From positions 107,210 through 171,209 of the forward strand of contig RAZH01000010.1 of assembly GCA_003612585.1 (NCBI GenBank): a stretch of 64,000 nt of DNA. Direction: 5' to 3'. Numbering within the stretch: the stretch's first letter is position 1; every line of letters begins with the position of its first letter. This stretch comes from a bacterium 1XD42-54. GTDB lineage: Bacteria > Bacillota > Clostridia > Lachnospirales > Lachnospiraceae. Below the pieces are notes generated by a model, which searched no databases, was not told the DNA's origin, and was given only the letters and a program-made list of their open reading frames with translations. The position numbers were made by a program, and so were the translations under genes. This document shows, one piece after another, positions 43,459-51,856 of the stretch.

Positions 43459-44601
43459 ATGAAAAAAGCGATTGTAAGTGTGTTATTGGCGACAGTATTA
43501 CTGACATCAGGCATGTCAGTAATGGCAGACGAGGGCGATACGATTAAAATTGGTGCTCTGTTTAATCTTACCGGCGGACAGGCATCTATTGATACACCAT
43601 CTTACCAGGGATTCAAACTGAAAGCAGATGAAATTAATGCTGCAGGAGGAATCAACGGCAGGATGATTGAAGTCGTATCCTATGACGGAAAAACAGACCA
43701 GGCTACGTGTGCGAACAATGCAAAGAAAATGATTGATGTGGACGACTGTGTTGTAGTCAGCGGATTTTCAGATTCCAATTATGCGCTGGCGGCAGGGGCA
43801 ATCACACAGGATAAGCAGGTTCCGTTCGTAATCACCGGTGCGACTCTGCCGGATCTGTGCGAGCAAATTGGAGATTATTCGTTTATGGTACCGTTCGGTG
43901 ATGATACCTGTGCATATGCGGCAGCAGAATACGCATACGCTGAAATCGGAACAAAATGTTATATGATGATTGACCAGTCCATGGAGTTTACGAAGACACT
44001 GGCAGAATGCTTCCAGGAGCGTTTTGAGGAGCTGGGCGGTGAAATCGTAGGAACAGACAACTACATGAACGGTGATCCGGATTTCTCAGCACAGATTGAT
44101 AAATTCATCAACAATGACGGCGGAGCAGAATTTATGTTTTTCTCAAGTGTGCCGAATGATGCGGGCCCGCTTGTGCTTCAGTACAGAGACAAAGGCGTAG
44201 AGCTTCCGATCGTTTCCGGCGATGGATTTGATACTCCGCTGGTAGCAGAGGTGGCAGGCGCTCAGTCATATGATGTATTTGTTTCTACACATTGTTCCTA
44301 TACAAACGAGGCGGAAAATGTACAGAACTTTGTAAAGGCTTACACGGATGCATACGGCACAGCACCGGAAAATGCATTTGCAGCGCTTGGTTATGATGCG
44401 ATGGATCTGATCGGTCAGGCACTGGCAACTGTGGAGGATCCCACTGATACTGCAGCTATCAAGGATGCGATTGAAGCGACATCAGATTTCAAGGGTGTAA
44501 CCGGTACAATCTCGTATTCAGCAGAAAGCCACAAGCCGGATAAGACAGCATCTATCCTAGAGCTTGTTGACGGAGAATTCCAGTTTGTAACAGAAGAATA
44601 G
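43459..44601 (+). CDS. livK: periplasmic-binding-protein-like substrate receptor LivK
   Basis: A type I periplasmic-fold receptor of 380 residues. It starts with a signal peptide (MKKAIVSVLLATVLLTSGM), then IKIGALFNLTGGQASID, and FAALGYDAMDLI near the C-terminus. The signal ends SVMA-DEG, a signal peptidase I type site, and has no lipobox cysteine, which is unusual for a Gram-positive binding protein that must stay at the membrane. A strong AAAGGAGG site precedes the ATG. Ligand is unknown. Confidence 0.9.
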   Translation: MKKAIVSVLLATVLLTSGMSVMADEGDTIKIGALFNLTGGQASIDTPSYQGFKLKADEINAAGGINGRMIEVVSYDGKTDQATCANNAKKMIDVDDCVVVSGFSDSNYALAAGAITQDKQVPFVITGATLPDLCEQIGDYSFMVPFGDDTCAYAAAEYAYAEIGTKCYMMIDQSMEFTKTLAECFQERFEELGGEIVGTDNYMNGDPDFSAQIDKFINNDGGAEFMFFSSVPNDAGPLVLQYRDKGVELPIVSGDGFDTPLVAEVAGAQSYDVFVSTHCSYTNEAENVQNFVKAYTDAYGTAPENAFAALGYDAMDLIGQALATVEDPTDTAAIKDAIEATSDFKGVTGTISYSAESHKPDKTASILELVDGEFQFVTEE

Positions 44602-44613
44602 TTTTTAGTTTGA

Positions 44614-44661
44614 CCGACAGGCTGCCACACGTTTGTATCTGAGACTGCGGCGGCCTGTCGG
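44614..44661 (+). other. long stem-loop between livK and the creatininase gene
   Basis: CCGACAGGCtGCC at 44614-44626 pairs with GGCgGCCTGTCGG at 44649-44661. No T-run follows, so it more likely stabilises the 3' end of the abundant livK mRNA or causes partial termination. Confidence 0.6.
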
Positions 44662-44710
44662 ACTATGGAAAAGAGCAGGATCAAATCCGGCAGAAAAGGA
44701 GAAGAGCGGT

Positions 44711-45484
44711 ATGGCAAATCATGAATTATTGAAATTAACAGCACATCAGGTAACAGAGGGGAAATACGATAAAGCAATTCTGGCAATTGGTTCCTGTGAG
44801 GCACACGGACAGCATATCGCAGAAGGATGTGATACAATTGTATCCTATGAGCTCAGCAAAAAAGTAGCGGATGAAGTTGAGGGATTGCTGGTACTGCCCC
44901 CGATTACGGTTGGTTACAGCGGACATTATGATACTTTCCCGTTTACACTGACCTTGAAATATGATACAGTAACACAGGTCATCTACGATATGATGGAAAG
45001 TGTTGTACGGAATGGCATCAATAAGATTTTTCTTATGAACGGACATGACGGAAATATTGCACCGATGGAAATTGCTTCGAGAAAATTAAAAGAAGAATAT
45101 CCGGATGTAAGGATTGCAGCTCTTCCGGCATGGTGGGTGACTGCAGGTGAATTGCTTCCGGAAGGTACGTTCGAAGTGTGGGATGGCCTTGGACACGCGG
45201 GAGAGGGAGAGACCTCTATTGCATACTATCTGTTTCCGCAGTACTGTGAACCGGATCAGGCAACCTGCGTTGTGCCGGATAAGCTTCCGAAATATGTGGA
45301 GATGAAGTGGGATTTTGCCGAGATTACGAATACGGCGCAGACCGGCGATGCAACAAAGGCAACAGCAGAAAAGGGCGAGAAGATGACAGAGGTTCTCGTA
45401 AAATGTGTAGCTGATACGATAAAAGAGCTTGATGCGATAGGATGGAACTATTGTTCCAAGCAGCATACTGCCAATTTGGATTAA
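44711..45484 (+). CDS. creatininase-family metal-dependent amidohydrolase
   Basis: The 257-residue protein has the family metal ligands: GSCEAHGQHIAEGCDT (Glu, His, Asp), MNGHDGNIAP and GHAGEGETS. Known members hydrolyse creatinine or related cyclic amides, and others act in cofactor synthesis, so the exact substrate is open. The position behind a riboswitch-controlled importer suggests that it processes the imported compound. AAAAGGAGAAGAG precedes the ATG at 44711. Confidence 0.88.
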   Translation: MANHELLKLTAHQVTEGKYDKAILAIGSCEAHGQHIAEGCDTIVSYELSKKVADEVEGLLVLPPITVGYSGHYDTFPFTLTLKYDTVTQVIYDMMESVVRNGINKIFLMNGHDGNIAPMEIASRKLKEEYPDVRIAALPAWWVTAGELLPEGTFEVWDGLGHAGEGETSIAYYLFPQYCEPDQATCVVPDKLPKYVEMKWDFAEITNTAQTGDATKATAEKGEKMTEVLVKCVADTIKELDAIGWNYCSKQHTANLD

Positions 45485-45493
45485 AAAACATAG

Positions 45494-46507
45494 ATGAAAC
45501 ATATATTAATGATTAGCACTGGGGGAACGCTGGCCTCCTCATACAGCGAAAACGGGCTGGCTCCGGGACTTCATGGGAATGATATTCTTGATAGAATAGA
45601 GGGATTGACTGCCGGCTTTTGCGTAGAAGAGGAAGAGTTGTTCATGATGGATAGTTCAAATGTCCAGCCGGAAGAATGGGCGCAGCTTGCGCAGCGGATT
45701 TATGAGCGCAGGCTGGATTTTGACGGAATTGTAATTATTCATGGTACGGATACGCTTGCCTATACTGCAAGTGCGCTTTCCTTTGCCCTTCAGGGGATTG
45801 AGGTGCCTGTCGTACTGACAGGCAGCCAGGTATCCATTGAAAATCCGATAGCGGACGCGACAGAGAATTGCCGTGCGGCGCTTCACATGGCGGCAAGCGG
45901 GTGCCCCGGTGTTTTCGTGGCATTTAACCGGAAGATTATTATGGGTACCCGGGCAAGTAAAGTCAGGACAAGAAGTTTTGATGCGTTTGAAAGCATTAAT
46001 TATCCGTATGCGGCGCGGATTAACAGCAGTGGATTTGTTGTTAATCCGGCTGTTCCAATTTCCTATGGTAGGACATGCTGCCTGCAGAATAAATTCTGCA
46101 CGGATATTTTTGTGCTGAAGTTGTTTCCGGGTATTTCTCCCGATATTTTTATGAAGCTGAAATCCATGGGTGTTCGGGGCGTTTATGTGGAGGCGTTTGG
46201 TATCGGTGGCCTGCCCTCACGGAAACGCAATATAACTACGGCAATCGGAGAAGCTGTTCGCAGTGGAATGATTGTGGTAGTTGGGAGCCAATGTCTGTAT
46301 GAAGGAAGCGATTTTACTGTTTACGAAGTTGGCAGGCAGGTTTTGGAGCAGGGAGTGATTACTGCGGGCGGCATGACAACAGAGGGAGCCATAACAAAAC
46401 TTATGTGGGCGCTCGGGCAGTATCATGACATGAATCGGGTCAGAGAAGTGATAAAAACAAATTTGTTGGGTGAAATAGGAACCATGTTGGATTGGTGCGG
46501 AAACTGA
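45494..46507 (+). CDS. L-asparaginase, cytoplasmic type I-like
   Basis: The 337-residue protein has both asparaginase threonine motifs, ISTGGTLASSY and IVIIHGTDTLAYTASAL, and no signal peptide, which fits cytoplasmic type I. It hydrolyses asparagine or a related amide to give ammonia. It begins 9 bp after the creatininase-family gene without a strong ribosome site, so translation is probably coupled. It is the last gene of the operon. Confidence 0.9.
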   Translation: MKHILMISTGGTLASSYSENGLAPGLHGNDILDRIEGLTAGFCVEEEELFMMDSSNVQPEEWAQLAQRIYERRLDFDGIVIIHGTDTLAYTASALSFALQGIEVPVVLTGSQVSIENPIADATENCRAALHMAASGCPGVFVAFNRKIIMGTRASKVRTRSFDAFESINYPYAARINSSGFVVNPAVPISYGRTCCLQNKFCTDIFVLKLFPGISPDIFMKLKSMGVRGVYVEAFGIGGLPSRKRNITTAIGEAVRSGMIVVVGSQCLYEGSDFTVYEVGRQVLEQGVITAGGMTTEGAITKLMWALGQYHDMNRVREVIKTNLLGEIGTMLDWCGN

Positions 46508-46533
46508 AGAAATAAAAATATAGAAGTAATTGC

Positions 46534-46566
46534 GGGCATACCCAAATGCGGTATGTCCTTATTTTT
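46534..46566 (+). terminator. terminator of the liv-creatininase-asparaginase operon
   Basis: GGGCATACC at 46534-46542 pairs with GGTATGTCC at 46550-46558 (one G-U), followed by TTATTTTT. Confidence 0.8.
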
Positions 46567-46685
46567 GTATATTCAGCAAATGTATTTAAAAGATATTAAT
46601 TCTGTAGCATTTGCGTGAAAATTCAATACACCAGACGGATGTGACGAACGATATGGCAGAAAAAAGATAGAAAGGAAGCGGCTGC

Positions 46686-46714
46686 TTGTGATTTTATTCC
46701 AAATGCGCTATACT
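46686..46714 (+). promoter_or_regulatory. promoter of tex
   Basis: TTGTGA at 46686-46691 and TATACT at 46709-46714 are separated by 17 bp, 35 bp before the ATG. Confidence 0.65.
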
Positions 46715-46748
46715 GTCTGGGAACAGAAGCATAACAGCAGGAGGAATT

Positions 46749-48893
46749 ATGGATATTATCAAGACACTGGCACAGGAACTGGAAGTCAATGTATGGCAGG
46801 TAGAGGCAGCTGTAAAGCTGATTGATGACGGTAATACGATTCCGTTTATTTCGCGTTACCGAAAAGAAGCGACCGGCTCACTGAATGACGAAATACTCAG
46901 AGGCCTGTTTGAACGGCTGAATTATCTGCGGAATCTGGAAGAGAAAAAGGCGCAGGTACTTGCTACGATACAGGAGCAGGGCAAGCTGACACCGGAACTG
47001 AAAAAGCAGATTGAAGAAGCACAGACACTGGTTGTTGTTGAGGATTTGTACCGTCCGTATCGCCCGAAACGGCGTACGAGGGCCACGATCGCAAAAGAAA
47101 AAGGGCTCGAACCTTTCGCCAATCTTATTTTGCTGCAGATGACAAAGAATCCATTGGAAAAAGAGGCAGAGGCGTTTCTGTCTGAGGAAAAAGAAGTTTT
47201 GACGGTAGCTGATGCGTTGAATGGTGCAAAAGATATTCTGGCAGAGTCCGTAGCAGATGAGGCGGATTACCGCATTCGTATCCGTGAGATGACGGTTCGG
47301 GAAGGGATGCTTGTCTCAGAGGCAAAGGATGAAGAAACGCAGTCTGTCTATGAAATGTACTATGCGTATGCGGAACCGATTGCAAAAGCAGCAGGCCACC
47401 GCGTGCTGGCACTCAATCGGGGAGAAAAAGAAAAGTTCCTGACTGTGAAAATTGAGGCGCCGGACGAAAAGATTCTGCGTTATCTGGAAAAGCAGGTCAT
47501 CACGCGTGAAAATCCGATCACAGCTGAAGCGCTGCGGGAAGTGATTGCGGACAGTTATAAACGTCTGATTGCACCGGCGATTGAACGGGAGATACGAAAT
47601 GATCTGACGGAAAAGGCAGAGAACGGGGCAATTTCTGTATTCGGAAAAAATCTGGAACAGTTACTGATGCAGCCGCCGATTGCAGGACATGTGGTTCTGG
47701 GCTGGGACCCGGCATTTCGTACAGGCTGCAAGCTGGCTGTGGTGGATGCAACTGGAAAGGTGCTTGATACTACGGTGGTCTATCCGACTGCGCCGACAAA
47801 CGAAGCGAAGATTCGGGCAGCAAAGGAAACTGTGAAAAAATTAATCCATAAATATGGCGTGACACTGATTTCGCTTGGAAACGGCACTGCTTCCCGTGAG
47901 TCTGAGCAGGTGATCGTGGAGCTCTTGGGGGAAATTCCAGAGCAGGTGTCCTACGTTATTACAAATGAGGCCGGAGCGTCCGTTTATTCGGCCAGTAAAC
48001 TGGCAACGGAAGAATTCCCGAATTTTGACGTCGGGCAGCGCAGTGCTGCTTCGATTGCCCGTCGCGTGCAGGACCCGCTGGCGGAGCTGGTGAAAATTGA
48101 TCCGAAATCAATCGGTGTCGGCCAGTATCAGCATGATATGAACCAGAAAAAGCTCGGAGAAGCGCTGGACGGCGTGGTGGAGGACAGTGTTAACCGCGTC
48201 GGCGTAGACCTGAATACCGCGTCAGCGCCGCTGATGGAACATATTTCCGGCATTTCAAAAGTGATTGCGAAAAATATTGTGGCTTACCGTGAGGCGAACG
48301 GAAGATTCAGAAACCGCAGAGAGCTTTTGAAAGTACCGAAACTCGGACCTAAGGCATTTGAGCAGTGCGCCGGTTTTATGCGGATTGCAGGTGGTGAAAA
48401 CCCTCTGGACGCCACGAGTATCCACCCGGAAAGCTATGAAGCGGCGGAAAAGCTGCTGGCAGAACTGGGTTATACGAAAGAATGGATTACGGAGCAGGGA
48501 GTGCGTTCTGTTCTTGTGAAAGATTACAAAAAAACGGCAGAGCGGATTGGCATCGGGGAACCGACGCTGCGCGATATGGTAAAAGAATTGTGCAAACCGG
48601 GCCGTGATCCGAGAGAGGACATGCCGCAGCCGATTTTGAGGACAGATGTCCTGGATATGAAAGATTTAAAAGAAGGCATGATTCTGAAAGGAACCGTGCG
48701 AAATGTCATAGACTTTGGCGCATTTGTCGATATCGGTGTCCACCAGGACGGTCTGGTGCATATTTCGCAGTTGAGCAATCAGAAATTTGTGAAGCATCCA
48801 CTGGAAGTTGTCAGCGTCGGCGATATCGTTGAGGTGAAGGTTCTGAGTGTAGATCTTCAAAAGAAGCGAATTGCTCTGACGATGCGGTTATAG
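46749..48893 (+). CDS. tex: Tex-family RNA-binding transcription accessory protein
   Basis: The 714-residue protein has the full Tex architecture: a helical N-terminal region with TIPFISRYRKEATGSL, a YqgF-like domain near residue 320 (LGWDPAFRTGCKLAVVD), helix-hairpin-helix units (VDLNTASAPLMEHISGI) and a C-terminal S1 domain (GTVRNVIDFGAFVDIGVHQ). Tex binds nucleic acids and affects transcription. GCAGGAGGAA precedes the ATG. Confidence 0.95.
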   Translation: MDIIKTLAQELEVNVWQVEAAVKLIDDGNTIPFISRYRKEATGSLNDEILRGLFERLNYLRNLEEKKAQVLATIQEQGKLTPELKKQIEEAQTLVVVEDLYRPYRPKRRTRATIAKEKGLEPFANLILLQMTKNPLEKEAEAFLSEEKEVLTVADALNGAKDILAESVADEADYRIRIREMTVREGMLVSEAKDEETQSVYEMYYAYAEPIAKAAGHRVLALNRGEKEKFLTVKIEAPDEKILRYLEKQVITRENPITAEALREVIADSYKRLIAPAIEREIRNDLTEKAENGAISVFGKNLEQLLMQPPIAGHVVLGWDPAFRTGCKLAVVDATGKVLDTTVVYPTAPTNEAKIRAAKETVKKLIHKYGVTLISLGNGTASRESEQVIVELLGEIPEQVSYVITNEAGASVYSASKLATEEFPNFDVGQRSAASIARRVQDPLAELVKIDPKSIGVGQYQHDMNQKKLGEALDGVVEDSVNRVGVDLNTASAPLMEHISGISKVIAKNIVAYREANGRFRNRRELLKVPKLGPKAFEQCAGFMRIAGGENPLDATSIHPESYEAAEKLLAELGYTKEWITEQGVRSVLVKDYKKTAERIGIGEPTLRDMVKELCKPGRDPREDMPQPILRTDVLDMKDLKEGMILKGTVRNVIDFGAFVDIGVHQDGLVHISQLSNQKFVKHPLEVVSVGDIVEVKVLSVDLQKKRIALTMRL

Positions 48894-49005
48894 GCGTGGT
48901 AAGTATTTTTGCCAAATAAGGATGCTTATGCAATTCGATACGCTGTCTGCGGAATGTACGGTTATGCATTTAGATGCATCGTCTGCGGTTATATGGTCAG
49001 CTACA

Positions 49006-49626
49006 TTACGGATGTTCCTGCTGTGCTATGATATGCCGGCGGATCTGGCTTCGGATGGCATCGTAAAGATGAGGTTTGATCTGGTCGAGCGGCACAGGCT
49101 GCCCATAAAGAATCGGGTTGTAGATCGTGCCGCTTGTAAGCTCGATAATCATGTAGATCATGATTTCGGGGGCACGGAACGCAAGGCCGGACTGGCGCAG
49201 CAGATCGTTGAACAGTTCATAGGCATTGTGGTTGTTGCTGTCATGGAAGCTGATCAGACTGTTGCGGAAAATCCCCCAGCTCAGGTGTTTGGCGATGAAA
49301 TTCAGCAGGGACTTGTCTGTGTTTAAGCGTTCTATAATGTAATCTGTCATGTAAATGAGCTGTTCCTCGAAGCTCACGATATCGGGACGTGTACAAAGGG
49401 AAGCATAGGCATCATAGAACAGACTGGTTGCTTTATGAGCGATCAGTTTGTTTCGGATGTCGTATTTATCTGTGAAATAAAGATAAAAAGTGCCTTTGGC
49501 AACACCGGCATTTTTTACAATATCAGAAATGGATGTGTTTTGGAATCCTTTTGAAGTAAACAGTGTAAACGCTGTGTTCAGAAGAGATTCCATTTTTATT
49601 TTCTTGTTTTGTTCAATTTTTCCCAT
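49006..49626 (-). CDS. TetR-family repressor of the MMPL operon
   Basis: The 206-residue protein has the TetR helix-turn-helix (LLNTAFTLFTSKGFQNTSISDIV then AGVAKGTFYLYFTDKYDI) and a variable ligand-binding C-terminal domain. The ATG at 49626 follows GCAGGAGG; an in-frame start at 49665 is not needed. It is divergent from the MMPL gene, and the shared intergenic region holds three 13-bp TGAC(N5)GGTCA-type operators, so it should repress both itself and the transporter. Confidence 0.92.
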   Translation of the reverse strand: MGKIEQNKKIKMESLLNTAFTLFTSKGFQNTSISDIVKNAGVAKGTFYLYFTDKYDIRNKLIAHKATSLFYDAYASLCTRPDIVSFEEQLIYMTDYIIERLNTDKSLLNFIAKHLSWGIFRNSLISFHDSNNHNAYELFNDLLRQSGLAFRAPEIMIYMIIELTSGTIYNPILYGQPVPLDQIKPHLYDAIRSQIRRHIIAQQEHP

Positions 49627-49655
49627 TTTCAAGCCTCCTGCATCCCCTTTCTCTA

Positions 49656-49758
49656 TTTTTATCACAAAAATGACTTTTGGTCAATGTTTTTCTGGAAAGG
49701 ATATTGACTAATGGTCATTTTTGCGTTATAACACATAATAGAAAATGACTAAAGGTCA
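49656..49758. promoter_or_regulatory. divergent promoters with three TetR operators
   Basis: Three near-identical 13-mers, TGACTTTTGGTCA (49671-49683), TGACTAATGGTCA (49705-49717) and TGACTAAAGGTCA (49746-49758), lie between the tetR and mmpL genes. The mmpL promoter TTGACT (49704-49709), 17 bp, TATAAC (49727-49732) has its -35 in the second operator and the third operator downstream. A minus-strand TTGACC (49684-49679) with TAAAAA (49661-49656) for tetR overlaps the first. Confidence 0.85.
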
Positions 49759-49774
49759 ATTTTAGGAGGAAGAG

Positions 49775-51856
49775 ATGTATAAAGTAGGAGAAAAGATTGT
49801 AAAGTGGAGAATCCCGATTTTCATAGTGGGCCTTCTTCTGTTAGTTCCCTCCTTGTTGGGAATGATACGGACTAGAGTCAACTACGATATTCTGTACTAT
49901 CTGCCAAAAGACATTGAGACAATGCAGGGGCAGGATATCCTGGTAGAGGAATTTGGCACCGGAGCATACTCGTTGTTTCTCTGTGAGGGGATGGAGAACA
50001 AAGATGTTTCAGTACTGAAGAAAAAAATAGAACAGGTAGAGCATGTGGAGAAAGTTGTCTGGTATGACAGTCTGATGGATTTGAGCGTGCCGATGGAGAT
50101 GCTTCCGGATAAAGTGCGGGAGATTTTTAATACGGAAGACTGTACCATGATGTTTCTTATATTTGATACGACTACGTCAGCAGATGAGACGATGGAGGCG
50201 ATCAAGGAAATACGTGCTCTGGCCGGAAAACAGTGTTTCCTGAGCGGTATGTCGGCGATTGTTACAGATACGAAGGAACTTTCCGAGCAGGAAACGCCGG
50301 TTTATGTTCTGATTGCAGTTTTTCTGTCAGCTTTGGTACTGGCGATTGCAATGGAATCGTTTTTTATTCCGGTGGTGTTTTTGCTTGGCATTGGCATGGC
50401 AATTCTCTACAACCTGGGAACGAATCTGTTTCTCGGAGAAATTTCTTACATTACAAAAGCGCTCGCAGCGGTTCTCCAGCTTGGAGTTACCATGGATTAT
50501 TCTATTTTTCTATGGCACAGCTATCAGGAGCAGCTTAACAATTACACGGATCGAAAGGAAGCGATGGCCCATGCGGTGGAAAAGACAATCAAATCCGTAT
50601 GCGGCAGCTCACTTACCACAGTAGCAGGTTTTATCGCACTTTGTTTTATGAGTTTTACCCTGGGACTTGATCTGGGTATCGTTATGGCAAAGGGTGTTGT
50701 GATCGGAGTATTCTGCTGTGTTACGATTCTTCCGTCTATGATCCTGATTTTTGATCGGGTTCTGGAAAAGACGAAGCACAGACCGCTTCTGCCGGATATG
50801 CCGCGCGTGTCGGATTTTATTACACGACATTATCAGATTTTTGCGCTGCTGTTGCTTTTGCTATTTGTTCCGGCTGCATATTGCCAGAAAAATGCGGATG
50901 TATATTATGCGTTGGACGAAACGCTTCCGGAGGATTTGCCGAGTATTATGGCAAATCATAAATTGCAGGAAAATTTCAATATGGGAGCATTGCACATGCT
51001 TCTGATTAATCATCGTTTGCCTGGAAAAGAGGTACGCTCGATGATCGGTGAAATGGAGCAGGTGGACGGAGTAAAAGCGGTGCTTGGAATGGAAACGCTG
51101 CTTGGAAGCCGGATACCGGAGCGTATGGTTCCAGATTCTATCAAAAAGATACTGGAAAACGGTAATTATGAACTTATGCTGGTCAGCAATGAATATAAGG
51201 TGGCATCCGACGAGGTAAACCAACAGATCGGTGAATTGCAGGAGATTTTGAAGCGTTATGACCCGACCGGTATGCTGGTTGGAGAGGCTCCCTGTACCAA
51301 GGACCTGATTACCATTACAGACAAGGATTTTCAGGTAGTGAATGCTGTTTCAATTCTGGCGGTATTTATCATTATTATTTTTGTATTTAAATCCTGTTTT
51401 TTACCGGTTGTACTTGTAGCTGTCATCGAGTTTGCAATTTTTATCAACCTTGGCATTCCGTATCTGACTGGAACGACGCTTCCGTTTATTGCATCCATTG
51501 TTATAGGTACGATTCAGCTTGGTTCGACGGTGGATTATGCAATTTTAATGACGAGCCGTTATGAGACGGAACGTGGAAGCGGAAAGAGTAAAAAGGAATC
51601 GATTCAGATTGCACATCGCGCAAGTATGAAATCTGTGATTGTCAGTGCGCTCAGTTTCTTTGCTGCAACCTTCGGTGTGGGGGCTTATTCGAATATTGAT
51701 ATGATTAGCGCTCTGTGCAGCCTTATGGCACGCGGCGCTCTGATCAGTATGGTTGTGGTTCTGTGTGTACTGCCGTCCATGTTTATGGTTTTTGACAAGG
51801 TAATCTGTAAAACGAGTAAAAATTTTAAGGGGGCCAGAAAAAATGAACAGAAATAA
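49775..51856 (+). CDS. MMPL/RND-family transporter
   Basis: The 693-residue protein has two RND-like halves, each with an extracytoplasmic loop region and a cluster of membrane segments (about 12 in total). Typical segments are LGVTMDYSIFLWHSYQEQL and its counterpart LGSTVDYAILMTSRYETE, carrying the proton-relay aspartates. Substrates of this class include lipids and drugs. TTTAGGAGGAAG precedes the ATG. Its last 14 bp overlap the next gene, so the two products are made together. Confidence 0.9.
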   Translation: MYKVGEKIVKWRIPIFIVGLLLLVPSLLGMIRTRVNYDILYYLPKDIETMQGQDILVEEFGTGAYSLFLCEGMENKDVSVLKKKIEQVEHVEKVVWYDSLMDLSVPMEMLPDKVREIFNTEDCTMMFLIFDTTTSADETMEAIKEIRALAGKQCFLSGMSAIVTDTKELSEQETPVYVLIAVFLSALVLAIAMESFFIPVVFLLGIGMAILYNLGTNLFLGEISYITKALAAVLQLGVTMDYSIFLWHSYQEQLNNYTDRKEAMAHAVEKTIKSVCGSSLTTVAGFIALCFMSFTLGLDLGIVMAKGVVIGVFCCVTILPSMILIFDRVLEKTKHRPLLPDMPRVSDFITRHYQIFALLLLLLFVPAAYCQKNADVYYALDETLPEDLPSIMANHKLQENFNMGALHMLLINHRLPGKEVRSMIGEMEQVDGVKAVLGMETLLGSRIPERMVPDSIKKILENGNYELMLVSNEYKVASDEVNQQIGELQEILKRYDPTGMLVGEAPCTKDLITITDKDFQVVNAVSILAVFIIIIFVFKSCFLPVVLVAVIEFAIFINLGIPYLTGTTLPFIASIVIGTIQLGSTVDYAILMTSRYETERGSGKSKKESIQIAHRASMKSVIVSALSFFAATFGVGAYSNIDMISALCSLMARGALISMVVVLCVLPSMFMVFDKVICKTSKNFKGARKNEQK

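Noticed and set aside
46568..46685. Possible short gene between the asparaginase and tex genes
   Set aside because: No open frame with a ribosome site is seen; only the tex promoter can be supported.
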